From positions 1-11,096 of the forward strand of contig CANQKL010000047.1 of the NCBI GenBank assembly GCA_947624455.1: a stretch of 11,096 nucleotides of DNA. The letters are read 5' to 3'. Positions 1-6,863 of this stretch are shown here, one piece after another. Position 1 is the stretch's first letter; each line of letters starts with the position of its first letter. A program made the translations under genes and the position numbers. The notes below the pieces were generated by a model. The model did no database searches. It was given only the letters and a program-made list of their open reading frames with translations, and was not told where the DNA came from. The DNA is from an uncultured Clostridia bacterium (GTDB lineage: Bacteria; Bacillota; Clostridia; UMGS1883).

Positions 1-444
1 TGCCGCGAGGGCGGGCATAGACGAGGTCATTGCCGAGGTGCTGCCCCTGATAAGGAGAGCAAGATCCGTTCGCTCCAGGAGCGGGGCAGGACTGCAATGA
101 TAGGCGACGGCATAAACGACGCTCCGGCCATGACCCGGGCGGATGTGGGGCTGGCTATCGGCGGAGGAACGGACGTGGCCATTGAAGCCGCGGACATTGT
201 GCTGATGCGCAGTTCTCTTATGGACGCAGTCACCGCTATACGTCTGAGCCGGGCTACTCTGCGCAACATCAAGCAGAACCTGTTTTGGGCTTTCTTTTAC
301 AACGTCATCGGTATTCCTGTGGCGGCGGGAGTTTTGTATAACGCCTTTGAACTGCGTCTCAGCCCTATGCTGGCGGCGGCGGCCATGAGCTTCAGTTCGT
401 TGTTTGTTGTGACGAACGCGCTGAGACTGCGTAAATTCAAATAA
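1..444 (+). CDS. copA: Cu(I)-translocating P1B-type ATPase, C-terminal part (5' end outside window; apparent frameshift near 47)
   Basis: This is the end of a membrane pump that exports copper(I) using ATP. From about 49 onward the frame encodes the end of the P-domain with the hinge motif GDGINDAP (103–126), followed by two transmembrane helices. These carry the P1B-1 copper ligands: Tyr-Asn at 298–303 (helix 7) and a Met-Ser-Phe-Ser-Ser motif at 385–399 (helix 8). That signature favours Cu(I) over Zn/Cd pumps. Positions 2–46, in a different frame, encode a matching P-domain stretch (AARAGIDEVIAEVLP). The family sequence then continues as DKESKI in the frame used from 49, so one base appears to be missing in the CCCC run at 44–47. 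Read without correction, the upstream frame stops at TGA 98–100. This is either a pseudogene or a homopolymer sequencing error. Family assignment is firm; the functional state is not. Confidence 0.88.
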   Translation, partial: CREGGHRRGHCRGAAPDKESKIRSLQERGRTAMIGDGINDAPAMTRADVGLAIGGGTDVAIEAADIVLMRSSLMDAVTAIRLSRATLRNIKQNLFWAFFYNVIGIPVAAGVLYNAFELRLSPMLAAAAMSFSSLFVVTNALRLRKFK

Positions 445-497
445 GAGCGTAATTATGCGGCTTTAAAACATAAACATCAGACAAAGGAGGACCGGTT

Positions 498-1079
498 ATG
501 AACGTGTATGACTTTGACAACACAATATATGGCGGAGAAAGTGTCTTTGACTTCTATATTTACTGCGTCAGGCGGTACCCTGGTCTGATAAAATATGTTT
601 TCATAATTCTTTTTTCCTGGGTCAAATACAAGCTTCTGCTCCTGAGCAGGGAGCGGCTGATGTTTCTGGCGGAGAAGTACGCTTCGGAATTTTTCCGCCG
701 GGTCAATAATTTGGAGGAGCTGGTCAGCGGCTTTTGGGACAAAAATCAGAAGAAGATAAGGAAGTTTTATCTTAAAAATCGCCGGGATGACGATGTTATC
801 ATTTCCGCCTCGGTGAGCTTTCTTCTGGAGGATATCTGTTCGCGGCTGGGTATCAGGCACTGTATATGCTCGAGGGTGGACACGGCCACCGGCCGTGTGG
901 AGGCCCTGTGCTTCAGGCAGAATAAGCCCGGCTTTTTCAAGGATAGGTTCCCCAATGGAAAAATTGAGAATTTTTATTCCGACTCCATGAACGACGCGCC
1001 CATGATGCGTATAGCCGACCGGGCTTATTTGGTCAAGGGTGAAAGACTCATTTTAGTCGAGAAGGAAAAGCTGAAATAA
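498..1079 (+). CDS. HAD-superfamily (subfamily IB-like) phosphatase
   Basis: A 193-residue phosphohydrolase of the haloacid dehalogenase superfamily; the substrate cannot be read from the sequence. Motif I is DFDNT at residues 5–9, with D5 as nucleophile and D7 as general acid/base. Motif II is the Ser in IISAS (S103). The motif III lysine is probably K143 or K148. Motif IV is SDSMND (161–166), supplying the acidic Mg2+ ligands, so all catalytic positions seem present. Between motifs I and II lies an alpha-helical cap with a strongly hydrophobic stretch (about 29–49), suggesting membrane association or a greasy substrate. Motifs and length resemble phosphoserine phosphatase-like (COG0560) proteins. 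The ATG follows a textbook AAAGGAGG at 483–490 with 7-nt spacing. It lies 53 nt after the copper ATPase and may be co-transcribed with it; a strong terminator follows. No metal-related role can be inferred. Confidence 0.85.
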   Translation: MNVYDFDNTIYGGESVFDFYIYCVRRYPGLIKYVFIILFSWVKYKLLLLSRERLMFLAEKYASEFFRRVNNLEELVSGFWDKNQKKIRKFYLKNRRDDDVIISASVSFLLEDICSRLGIRHCICSRVDTATGRVEALCFRQNKPGFFKDRFPNGKIENFYSDSMNDAPMMRIADRAYLVKGERLILVEKEKLK

Positions 1080-1109
1080 AGCGAAGGGCTGTAAAAAAAT
1101 GGCGCAGAA

Positions 1110-1150
1110 TAAAATCTCGGGTACACGCCCCGAGATTTTATGTTTTTTTA
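1110..1150 (+). terminator. Rho-independent terminator after the HAD gene, probably bidirectional
   Basis: A perfect 12-bp inverted repeat (arms 1110–1121 and 1129–1140, 7-nt loop) is followed directly by TGTTTTTTTA (1141–1150), the classic intrinsic terminator layout for the + strand. An A7 run lies upstream at 1093–1099, giving a U-run on the - strand about 10 nt beyond the stem. The element could therefore also stop - strand transcription arriving from ftsH. It begins 30 nt after the HAD stop codon. Confidence 0.9.
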
Positions 1151-1209
1151 ACTAAAGGAAGTTCCCTTTCGAGCTTTCCCCATCGTGCATAGGGTTCGTC
1201 AATAGTCTG

Positions 1210-1232
1210 AAGCCCCGCAATATGCGGGGCTT
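1210..1232. terminator. GC-rich hairpin between the convergent transcription units
   Basis: A 10-bp perfect inverted repeat (arms 1210–1219 and 1223–1232, 3-nt loop ATA), mostly G:C pairs, lies 19 nt beyond the ftsH stop codon. On the + strand it is followed by a weak T-rich tail (CTTTATTC); on the - strand no U-run follows. It may protect the 3' end of the ftsH mRNA or act as a second terminator for the left-arm transcripts. With the hairpin at 1110–1140 it fills most of the 172-nt intergenic region, in which I see no gene. Confidence 0.6.
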
Positions 1233-1251
1233 TATTCAAGGCCATTGAGAA

Positions 1252-3072
1252 TCACACAAGCTCTGACGCCTCGTCAAGCATAAAGGCGCGTTCAAATTCG
1301 TCGCCGTCCAGCTTTTCGTGGTCAAGCAAGGCCTGAGCCACGTTGTCCAGCTTGGCGCGGTGGTCATTCAAAAGCTGTTCGCAGCGGTGGTAGCTCTCGT
1401 CGATGATGCGCTTGATCTCGGCGTCTATCTGAGCTGCCACGGCTTCGCTGTAATTGCGGCCTTCGCTGAAATCGCGGCCAAGGAATACGTTGTGATTGCC
1501 GTCGTCGAAGCTTACATAGCCCAGCTTTTCACTCATGCCGAACTGCATGACCATTTTCCGGGCCGTACTGGTGGCGTGGGTCAAATCGCTGGAAGCTCCG
1601 CTGTTTATTTCGCCAAAGACCAGCTTTTCCGCCGCCCGGCCCGCCAAACTTACAACTATGTCGTCCAGCATGGTCTGCTCGTTGATATAGGACTTATCCT
1701 GATCGGGCAAATTGAGGGTGAAGCCGCCGGCCCTGCCGCGGGGAATGATAGAGACTTGATGGACGGGATCCTGGGTGGGGAGCAGGCGGGTGACAACGGC
1801 GTGACCGGCTTCGTGGTAGGCCGTCTGCTTCTTGTCCTTTTCCGTGTGCTTGCTGGATTTCTTTTCGGGGCCGATAACGGTCTTTAGCATGGCCTCGTCC
1901 ATCTCGGTCATAGTTATTTTTGTCTTGCCTGCCCGGGCGGCCAGAATTGCCGCCTCATTCAGAAGATTTTCCAGATCGGCGCCGGTAAAGCCATAGGTGG
2001 TCTTGGCCACCTTCTCAAGGGAAACGCTGTTCTCGTCGATGGGCTTGTTCCGGGAATGAACCTTAAGTATGGCCTCCCGGCCCTTTTGGTCAGGGTAGTT
2101 GACCACTACCTGGCGGTCGAAGCGGCCAGGCCGCAGCAGGGCGGGATCCAAAATGTCGGGACGGTTGGTGGCGGCGATCATAATTATGCCCTCGTTTGGA
2201 GCGAAGCCGTCCATTTCCACCAGCAGTTGGTTCAAAGTCTGTTCCCGTTCGTCGTGACCGCCCCCAAGGCCCGCGCCCCTTTGGCGGCCAACGGCGTCGA
2301 TCTCGTCGATAAAGATTATGGCGGGCAGAGACTTGCGGGCCTGGTCAAACAGGTCACGGACGCGGCTCGCGCCCACGCCAACGAACATTTCCACAAAGTC
2401 AGAGCCGGAAATGGAGAAAAACGGCACCTTGGCCTCTCCGGCAATGGCCTTGGCCAGCAGGGTCTTGCCTGTGCCGGGAGGCCCCACCAGAAGCACGCCC
2501 TTGGGTATACGGGCGCCCAGGTCGATGAATTTGCGCGGATTTTTGAGAAATTCCACTATTTCCTGAAGCTCCTGCTTTTCCTCGTCAGCTCCGGCCACAT
2601 CGTCAAAGGTGACCTTGGGGGTGTTTTCTCCGCCCTCCATTTTTGCGTGGCTTTTACCGAAGCCGTTTATGCCGCCCTTGCCGCCAAGCTGACGCATATA
2701 ATAGATGAGAAAGCCAATGGGGAGCAGGCCCATTATCAGGTATGGGATGAGGGTCAGCCACCAGCTCACGCTCTCAGGCTCGGGAGTGGTGACGGTAAGG
2801 CCCTTGGCTATTTGCTCGCTTATCTCGTCGCCGCAGGTGTAATACAGCATATCCCGCTTAGCCTCAGCCTCGTATTTGACGCCGTCGATAACGGCAATGC
2901 AGCTGTTGTCGTTTATTTCCAGCTCGGTGACATTGCCGGCCTTGATCTCTGTGACAAGCTGGGAAAAGGTCATTTTCGGCTGCTCTGGCGCGCGGAACAT
3001 ATACGCGCAGACTCCTATGAGTATGATGGTTACTATAAGATAGAGGCTGATGCTCCTAATGGTTTTTTTCAA
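1252..3072 (-). CDS. ftsH: ATP-dependent zinc metalloprotease FtsH
   Basis: A membrane-anchored AAA+ protease that extracts and degrades membrane and short-lived cytosolic proteins as a hexamer. At 606 residues it is slightly shorter than the B. subtilis and E. coli proteins because of a short C-terminal tail. An N-terminal transmembrane helix (about 9–25) and a second (about 105–126) flank a small extracytoplasmic domain. The AAA module has Walker A GPPGTGKT (197–204), Walker B FIDEID (254–259) and the second region of homology around ATNRPD with the arginine fingers R317 and R320. The peptidase domain has the zinc motif HEAGH (420–424) and a probable third ligand D496 in SSDLTHA. The start codon is TTG, chosen because a perfect AAAGGAGG lies 8 nt upstream and the next residues (KKTIRS) precede the membrane helix properly. 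It is the last gene of the operon, 24 nt after hpt. Confidence 0.97.
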   Translation of the reverse strand: MKKTIRSISLYLIVTIILIGVCAYMFRAPEQPKMTFSQLVTEIKAGNVTELEINDNSCIAVIDGVKYEAEAKRDMLYYTCGDEISEQIAKGLTVTTPEPESVSWWLTLIPYLIMGLLPIGFLIYYMRQLGGKGGINGFGKSHAKMEGGENTPKVTFDDVAGADEEKQELQEIVEFLKNPRKFIDLGARIPKGVLLVGPPGTGKTLLAKAIAGEAKVPFFSISGSDFVEMFVGVGASRVRDLFDQARKSLPAIIFIDEIDAVGRQRGAGLGGGHDEREQTLNQLLVEMDGFAPNEGIIMIAATNRPDILDPALLRPGRFDRQVVVNYPDQKGREAILKVHSRNKPIDENSVSLEKVAKTTYGFTGADLENLLNEAAILAARAGKTKITMTEMDEAMLKTVIGPEKKSSKHTEKDKKQTAYHEAGHAVVTRLLPTQDPVHQVSIIPRGRAGGFTLNLPDQDKSYINEQTMLDDIVVSLAGRAAEKLVFGEINSGASSDLTHATSTARKMVMQFGMSEKLGYVSFDDGNHNVFLGRDFSEGRNYSEAVAAQIDAEIKRIIDESYHRCEQLLNDHRAKLDNVAQALLDHEKLDGDEFERAFMLDEASELV

Positions 3073-3080
3073 GGTATTAA

Positions 3081-3088
3081 CCTCCTTT
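3081..3088 (-). promoter_or_regulatory. Shine-Dalgarno sequence fixing the TTG start of ftsH
   Basis: On the - strand AAAGGAGG is followed by an 8-nt spacer (TTAATACC) and TTG. No in-frame ATG lies near it, and the next in-frame Met is inside the first membrane helix, so the non-ATG start is well supported. Confidence 0.85.
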
Positions 3089-3096
3089 GGAAGTTG

Positions 3097-3657
3097 CTAT
3101 TTGGTGTAAATTTCGGGTTTAAGTACTCCCACAAAGGGCAGTTGACGGTATTTGTAGGCGTAGTCTAAACCGTAGCCAACAACAAACTCGTTTGGTATGT
3201 CGAAGCACATATACTTCACGTCCAAAGGGAAAACCCGCCGTTCCGGTTTGTCGAGGAAGGTACAGATCTCAACGGATTTGGCGCCCTTGTCCTCCAGATA
3301 TTTTTTTACCGCCGTCAGGGTTCGGCCGGTGTCCACGATATCCTCGACGATTATCACGTCCCGATCCATGACGTCAAGCTCTCCTTTGCCGGTGCGGATG
3401 TCCACATTGCCGCTGGACACCGAAGCGTCTCCGTAGCTGGAGGCGTAGATAAAGCTTATCCCCACAGGAATGGTGATAGCGCGCATCAGATCCGAAGCGA
3501 ACATGAAGCTGCCGCTGAGAATGCAGAGCATCAACGGTTCGCGCCCCCGGTACTCGTCGCTGATTTTAGCTCCGATCTCGGTGACCTTTGCCTTGATTTG
3601 GTCCTCTGTAATGAGTACCCGCTCTATTACGCTGTTTACATTTTCAAAGTCCTTCAC
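3097..3657 (-). CDS. hpt: Hypoxanthine(-guanine) phosphoribosyltransferase
   Basis: A cytosolic purine-salvage enzyme converting hypoxanthine or guanine plus PRPP to IMP or GMP. The 186-residue length is normal for the bacterial type. The PRPP-binding signature VIIVEDIVDTGRT is at 101–113, with the E105/D106 acidic pair and the phosphate-gripping DTGRT. LSGSFMFASDL (47–57) is the first PRPP loop. YASSYGDASVSSG (71–83) is the flexible catalytic loop. K137 in LDKPERR and the FDIPNEFVVGYGLDY segment (152–166) form the purine pocket. Translation starts at GTG, which shares 4 nt (GTGA) with the tilS stop, and AAAGGAGG inside the tilS 3' end sits 7 nt upstream. The tilS–hpt–ftsH order matches Bacillus and relatives. 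Firmicute enzymes of this type are known to be inhibited by (p)ppGpp; I cannot verify that here. Confidence 0.95.
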   Translation of the reverse strand: MKDFENVNSVIERVLITEDQIKAKVTEIGAKISDEYRGREPLMLCILSGSFMFASDLMRAITIPVGISFIYASSYGDASVSSGNVDIRTGKGELDVMDRDVIIVEDIVDTGRTLTAVKKYLEDKGAKSVEICTFLDKPERRVFPLDVKYMCFDIPNEFVVGYGLDYAYKYRQLPFVGVLKPEIYTK

Positions 3658-5009
3658 TTTTCATCCTCCTTTATCTCTTTGTATTCTATGATCAGGAAGC
3701 TCTTCGCCTCCGGGTCAGGCTGGTAACGTGGAGTCCTGCGGTAAGGCGGTACAAATATGACCTCCTCGCCCTTGAGGATCACAGGCACCCGGCTCCGCAT
3801 GGAGAGGGGTATCTTCTGATCCACAAACAGATCTTGCAGTTTTTTACTGCCGCCGCCCCTCAGCTTTATCCTGTCCCCGTCCTGACGGGAACGGACAGTA
3901 AAGGAGCCGAACAGTTGATTTGGGTCAAAGACCGCGACGCAGTTCGCGCCTCGCGGCGGACGCTGGTCGGAAAGACGGATAGACAGCTCCCAGTCCTCGT
4001 GGCGCAGGGTCTGGCCCGGCTTCAAGGTGTAGGAAAAGCCCCGCTCCGTCTGACGTGTCTGGCGAAGCACTGTATAGAAGCTGCGCAGCACGTAGGCTCC
4101 GCCGCTCAGATCCATGCGCTTGCCCGACGGCTTGGAGCATAAGTCCAGAAAGGACATGATTTTTTCCTGGGTTATGTCTTTGGCCCCCCAGTTCTCCAAC
4201 AGCTTCGCCGCGGCGCGGCGGGCGATGGGAGGGGGAGCGCCCAGAATCGCCGAGGTGGAGTATTCGTCCTCGTCCACAAAAGCGGAGGATAGGAGCTTTT
4301 CGGCCAATGAGGAAAGGTATTCCTCATCCTCGGCTATGCTGTGACCGCAGCTGACTATCTTTTCCACAGCGGCGGGCTGTATTTCCTCCAGCCGAGGGAT
4401 CACGGCGTGGCGTATTTTGTTCCTGGAGTAGCAGAGCTGGGAATTGGAGCTGTCCTCCCGCCACATTACGGCGTTGTCCACTAAGTAGGCTTCTATTTCC
4501 TTTCTTGTGGCGTCAAGGAGCGGACGGATTATGTTGTCCCGACTGTAGCGTATGCCGCACAGGCCCTTTGCCCCGCTGCCCCGGGCCAGCCGGAAAATTA
4601 TCGTCTCGGCGTTGTCGCTGAGATTGTGGCCGGTAGCGATTTTTGCCCCGCCCAACTGGGCCGACAGCTCGTCGAAGAACTTGTACCGCTCCTCGCGGCC
4701 CGCCTCCTCCAGGCTGAGGCCCCGCGCCCGGGCGGTCAGGGCTACGTCCACCCTTTTTCCATAGAAGGGAACGCCCTTTATCTCGCAGACAGTCTCTACA
4801 AATTGGGAATCTCCGTCGCTTTCCGGCCCCCTCAGACAGTGGTTCAGATTGGCGGCGGCCACCGTAAGATCCATTTCTTTGCTCAGCTTGAGCATAAGGG
4901 TCAGCAGGCACATGGAATCCGCCCCGCCGCTGACGGCGCAGATCACTGTGTCGCCCCGCTTGAGCAGCGAATGATCCTGGATAGTCTTTTTTACTTTTTC
5001 ATACAGCAT
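3654..5009 (-). CDS. tilS: tRNA(Ile)-lysidine synthetase
   Basis: An ATP-dependent enzyme that attaches lysine to C34 of the CAU-anticodon tRNA-Ile, switching its identity from Met to Ile; it is generally essential. The 451-residue protein has the N-terminal PP-loop domain with SGGADS (27–32), NHCLRG (56–61; the family's first His of the HxxH-like motif is Asn54 here), the helix with TGHNLSDNAETIIFRLARG (126–144) and IRPLL (161–165). A middle helical linker follows, then the C-terminal TilS domain (about 355–435) with SRQDGDRIKLRG and LQDLFVDQKIP. The ATG has a moderate G-rich ribosome binding site (AAGGGGGG, 5016–5023). It lies 28 nt downstream of dnaB and overlaps hpt by 4 nt. In B. subtilis TilS and HprT have been reported to act together as an activator of ftsH; the same gene trio is kept here. 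Confidence 0.95.
   Translation of the reverse strand: MLYEKVKKTIQDHSLLKRGDTVICAVSGGADSMCLLTLMLKLSKEMDLTVAAANLNHCLRGPESDGDSQFVETVCEIKGVPFYGKRVDVALTARARGLSLEEAGREERYKFFDELSAQLGGAKIATGHNLSDNAETIIFRLARGSGAKGLCGIRYSRDNIIRPLLDATRKEIEAYLVDNAVMWREDSSNSQLCYSRNKIRHAVIPRLEEIQPAAVEKIVSCGHSIAEDEEYLSSLAEKLLSSAFVDEDEYSTSAILGAPPPIARRAAAKLLENWGAKDITQEKIMSFLDLCSKPSGKRMDLSGGAYVLRSFYTVLRQTRQTERGFSYTLKPGQTLRHEDWELSIRLSDQRPPRGANCVAVFDPNQLFGSFTVRSRQDGDRIKLRGGGSKKLQDLFVDQKIPLSMRSRVPVILKGEEVIFVPPYRRTPRYQPDPEAKSFLIIEYKEIKEDEK
3665..3672 (-). promoter_or_regulatory. Shine-Dalgarno sequence inside tilS for the hpt GTG start
   Basis: AAAGGAGG on the - strand encodes part of the Lys-Glu-Asp-Glu-Lys tail of TilS and lies 7 nt before the hpt GTG. 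An ATG between the two is out of frame with hpt, so GTG is the start. Embedding the site in tilS together with the GTGA overlap implies re-initiation coupling. Confidence 0.8.
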
Positions 5010-5037
5010 GACCGGCCCCCCTTATGACCGCCGCGGA

Positions 5038-6363
5038 TCAATTTCTGTTATCTACCTCTGTAAATTTTGTATATTCGCCCCTCCAGGCCATGTCTACCTT
5101 GCCCAGAGAACCGGAACGGTTCTTTGCTATTATGCACTCGTATATGTTTGTGGGCTCGGCGTCGTCCGGAGCGGTGTCGTTGGGATTGTACAGCAGGAAC
5201 ACAATGTCCGCGTCCTGCTCGATAGAGCCGCTTTCTCTCAGGTCGCTGAGCTTGGGACGGCGTTTTTCGGTTATGGTGGCACGGTTAAGCTGTGACAGGG
5301 TTATGACAGGGACATTCAATTCCTTAGCCATTATCTTTAGGGCGCGGGAAATATCGCCGACCTCGTTAGCGCGATTGCCGTCCCTGCGGTCTCCCTGCAT
5401 AAGCTGGAGGTAGTCTATGACCACCATATCAAGGCCGCGTTCGCTTTTGAGCCGACGGCACTGGGAGCGTATCTCGCCGACGGTTGTGCCGGGAGTGTCG
5501 TCAATGTATATTGGAGCCGTGACCACATCCTTAAGAGCATGGGCTAACCTCGTCATTTCGTCTGGCCCTATATCGCCTATGCGCAGTTTGCCCATCTCTA
5601 CCAAAGCTTCGCTGGACAGCACGCGGTTGACCAACTGTTCCTTGCTCATTTCCAGGGAAAAAATGGCTACGGTAGCCTTATGGCGAATGGCGGCGTTTTC
5701 CACAAAATTCAGGGCAAGACTGGTTTTGCCCACGCCGGGACGGGCCGCAACGATGATAAGGTCGCTGTCCTGAAAGCCCGCGGTCAGGTGATCCAGTCCG
5801 GAAAAACCCGTGGGTATGCCGGTAACTTTGCCGCTGCGCTTTTTTAGCTCCTCAAGGATCGCCATAGCGCTTTTGACGACCTCGCCTATGTGGTAAAAGC
5901 CCTTTGCCCCGCGCCTTTCGCTGATTTGGAATATGAGCTGTTCGCTCTTGTCGAGAATAAGCTCGATATCCTCCTCATCCTTGACGCTCATATCTACTAT
6001 CTCGCTGCCAGCTTCTATCAGTCGGCGCAGCAGGGTCTTGGACTGGACTATGTCGATGTAGTGTTTGACGTTTTCGGTGGTGTATATTCCCTGCATTATC
6101 TTGGTCAGGTAGCTGATACCGCCGATGCTGTCCAGCTTTTCTCCCAGTTCTCCGGAAACAGTCACCAGATCCACCGGCCGGCCGGAGGAAAACAGGCGGC
6201 TGATGGCGGTGTACACGGTCTTGTGGGCGGTAACGTAAAAGTCGTCCTCGCTTAGGTTCTCCATCACGCTGCTCAGAGAGTTCTCGTTCAGGATGGCGCT
6301 GGCCAGTACAGCCTGCTCGGCCTCCAGATTATAGGGCATATTTATACCGATAGGGGAATCCAT
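5038..6363 (-). CDS. dnaB: Replicative DNA helicase DnaB (DnaC in Bacillus naming)
   Basis: The hexameric helicase that unwinds DNA 5'-3' at the replication fork and recruits primase. The 441-residue protein has the N-terminal primase-binding domain from NLEAEQAVLASAI (12–24) to about 110, a linker, and the RecA-like motor. The motor shows ARPGVGKTS (207–215, Walker A), SLEMS (236–240), VVIDYLQLM (314–322, Walker B), LSQLNR (356–361), DLRESGSIEQDAD (374–386) and IIAKNRSG (411–418) with the trans-acting basic finger. I start it at ATG 6363, not at the in-frame GTG three codons upstream, because that GTG is part of the ribosome binding site GGAGGTG and the ATG has the proper 7-nt spacing. It follows rplI by 33 nt, the usual rplI–dnaB order. 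No intein or other insertion is present. Confidence 0.97.
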   Translation of the reverse strand: MDSPIGINMPYNLEAEQAVLASAILNENSLSSVMENLSEDDFYVTAHKTVYTAISRLFSSGRPVDLVTVSGELGEKLDSIGGISYLTKIMQGIYTTENVKHYIDIVQSKTLLRRLIEAGSEIVDMSVKDEEDIELILDKSEQLIFQISERRGAKGFYHIGEVVKSAMAILEELKKRSGKVTGIPTGFSGLDHLTAGFQDSDLIIVAARPGVGKTSLALNFVENAAIRHKATVAIFSLEMSKEQLVNRVLSSEALVEMGKLRIGDIGPDEMTRLAHALKDVVTAPIYIDDTPGTTVGEIRSQCRRLKSERGLDMVVIDYLQLMQGDRRDGNRANEVGDISRALKIMAKELNVPVITLSQLNRATITEKRRPKLSDLRESGSIEQDADIVFLLYNPNDTAPDDAEPTNIYECIIAKNRSGSLGKVDMAWRGEYTKFTEVDNRN

Positions 6364-6370
6364 TTTTTTC

Positions 6371-6376
6371 ACCTCC
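6371..6376 (-). promoter_or_regulatory. Shine-Dalgarno sequence deciding the dnaB start
   Basis: GGAGGT on the - strand is followed by GAAAAAA and ATG at 6363. An alternative in-frame GTG (6372–6370) overlaps the Shine-Dalgarno core itself, so it cannot be served by it and is rejected as the start. Confidence 0.8.
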
Positions 6377-6396
6377 GGTGGACGGCTGTAAATCCT

Positions 6397-6843
6397 TTAT
6401 TCGGGAGTCACGGTCACTGTGACCTTGGCGGAGATCTCGGGGTAGAGCTTTACCTCCACAGTTCGGTCGCCAATGGTCTTTATACCGTCGGGCAGAACTA
6501 TCTTTTTCTTGTCCACAACGTGGTGGAGCTGCATCTTTATAGCCTGGGCCACGTCCTGAGAGGTTATCTTGCCGAAGAGCTTGCCGCCCTCGCCTGCCTT
6601 GGCGGTTAGAATCACCTTACCGCTTTCAAGGGCGGCCTTGGCGGCAAGGGCCGCCTGCTTCTCCTGCTCGCGGTGATAGGCGGCGGCGTCGCTCTTGCCC
6701 TTGAGCTCGCTGAGAACGCCCTTCGTGGCTTCCTTGGCAAGTCCCCGGGGCAGCAGATAATTGCGGGCGTAGCCGTCGCTGGCCTCCACAAGATCGCCTT
6801 TTTTGCCGTGACCTTTTACGTCAGCTAAAAGTACTACCTTCAT
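6397..6843 (-). CDS. rplI: 50S ribosomal protein L9
   Basis: A large-subunit protein that binds 23S rRNA near the L1 stalk and, through its elongated form, helps maintain reading frame. The 148 residues match the usual length. The N-terminal RNA-binding domain begins MKVVLLADVKGHGKKGD and contains the family signature around GYARNYLLPRGLA (24–36). A charged, Ala-rich connecting helix spans about 45–75. The C-terminal domain has the GGKLFGKIT motif (86–94) and ends in alternating beta strands. A ribosome binding site (AAAGGAAG, 6850–6857) sits 6 nt before the ATG. It lies 20 nt after gdpP and 33 nt before dnaB, the standard Firmicute arrangement. Confidence 0.97.
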   Translation of the reverse strand: MKVVLLADVKGHGKKGDLVEASDGYARNYLLPRGLAKEATKGVLSELKGKSDAAAYHREQEKQAALAAKAALESGKVILTAKAGEGGKLFGKITSQDVAQAIKMQLHHVVDKKKIVLPDGIKTIGDRTVEVKLYPEISAKVTVTVTPE

Positions 6844-6863
6844 GTATATCTTCCTTTCAAATG

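Noticed and set aside
41..60. Programmed ribosomal frameshift in copA, as known in E. coli copA
   Set aside because: The known site lies after the N-terminal metal-binding domain, not in the P-domain. A canonical slippery heptamer is absent here, and termination at this point would give no useful product.
2056..3168. A 370-codon open frame on the + strand opposite ftsH
   Set aside because: It is fully antisense to a well-identified ftsH, shows no recognisable domain, and long antisense frames are common where GC-rich codon usage leaves few stops.
3073..3180. A promoter directly upstream of ftsH
   Set aside because: I looked for -35/-10 pairs on the - strand and found only poor matches (for example TTGTGG with an AT-rich stretch 17 nt on); not good enough to call.
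6370..6372. GTG three codons upstream as the dnaB start
   Set aside because: It is part of the Shine-Dalgarno core GGAGGTG itself; the ATG at 6363 has the correct spacing.
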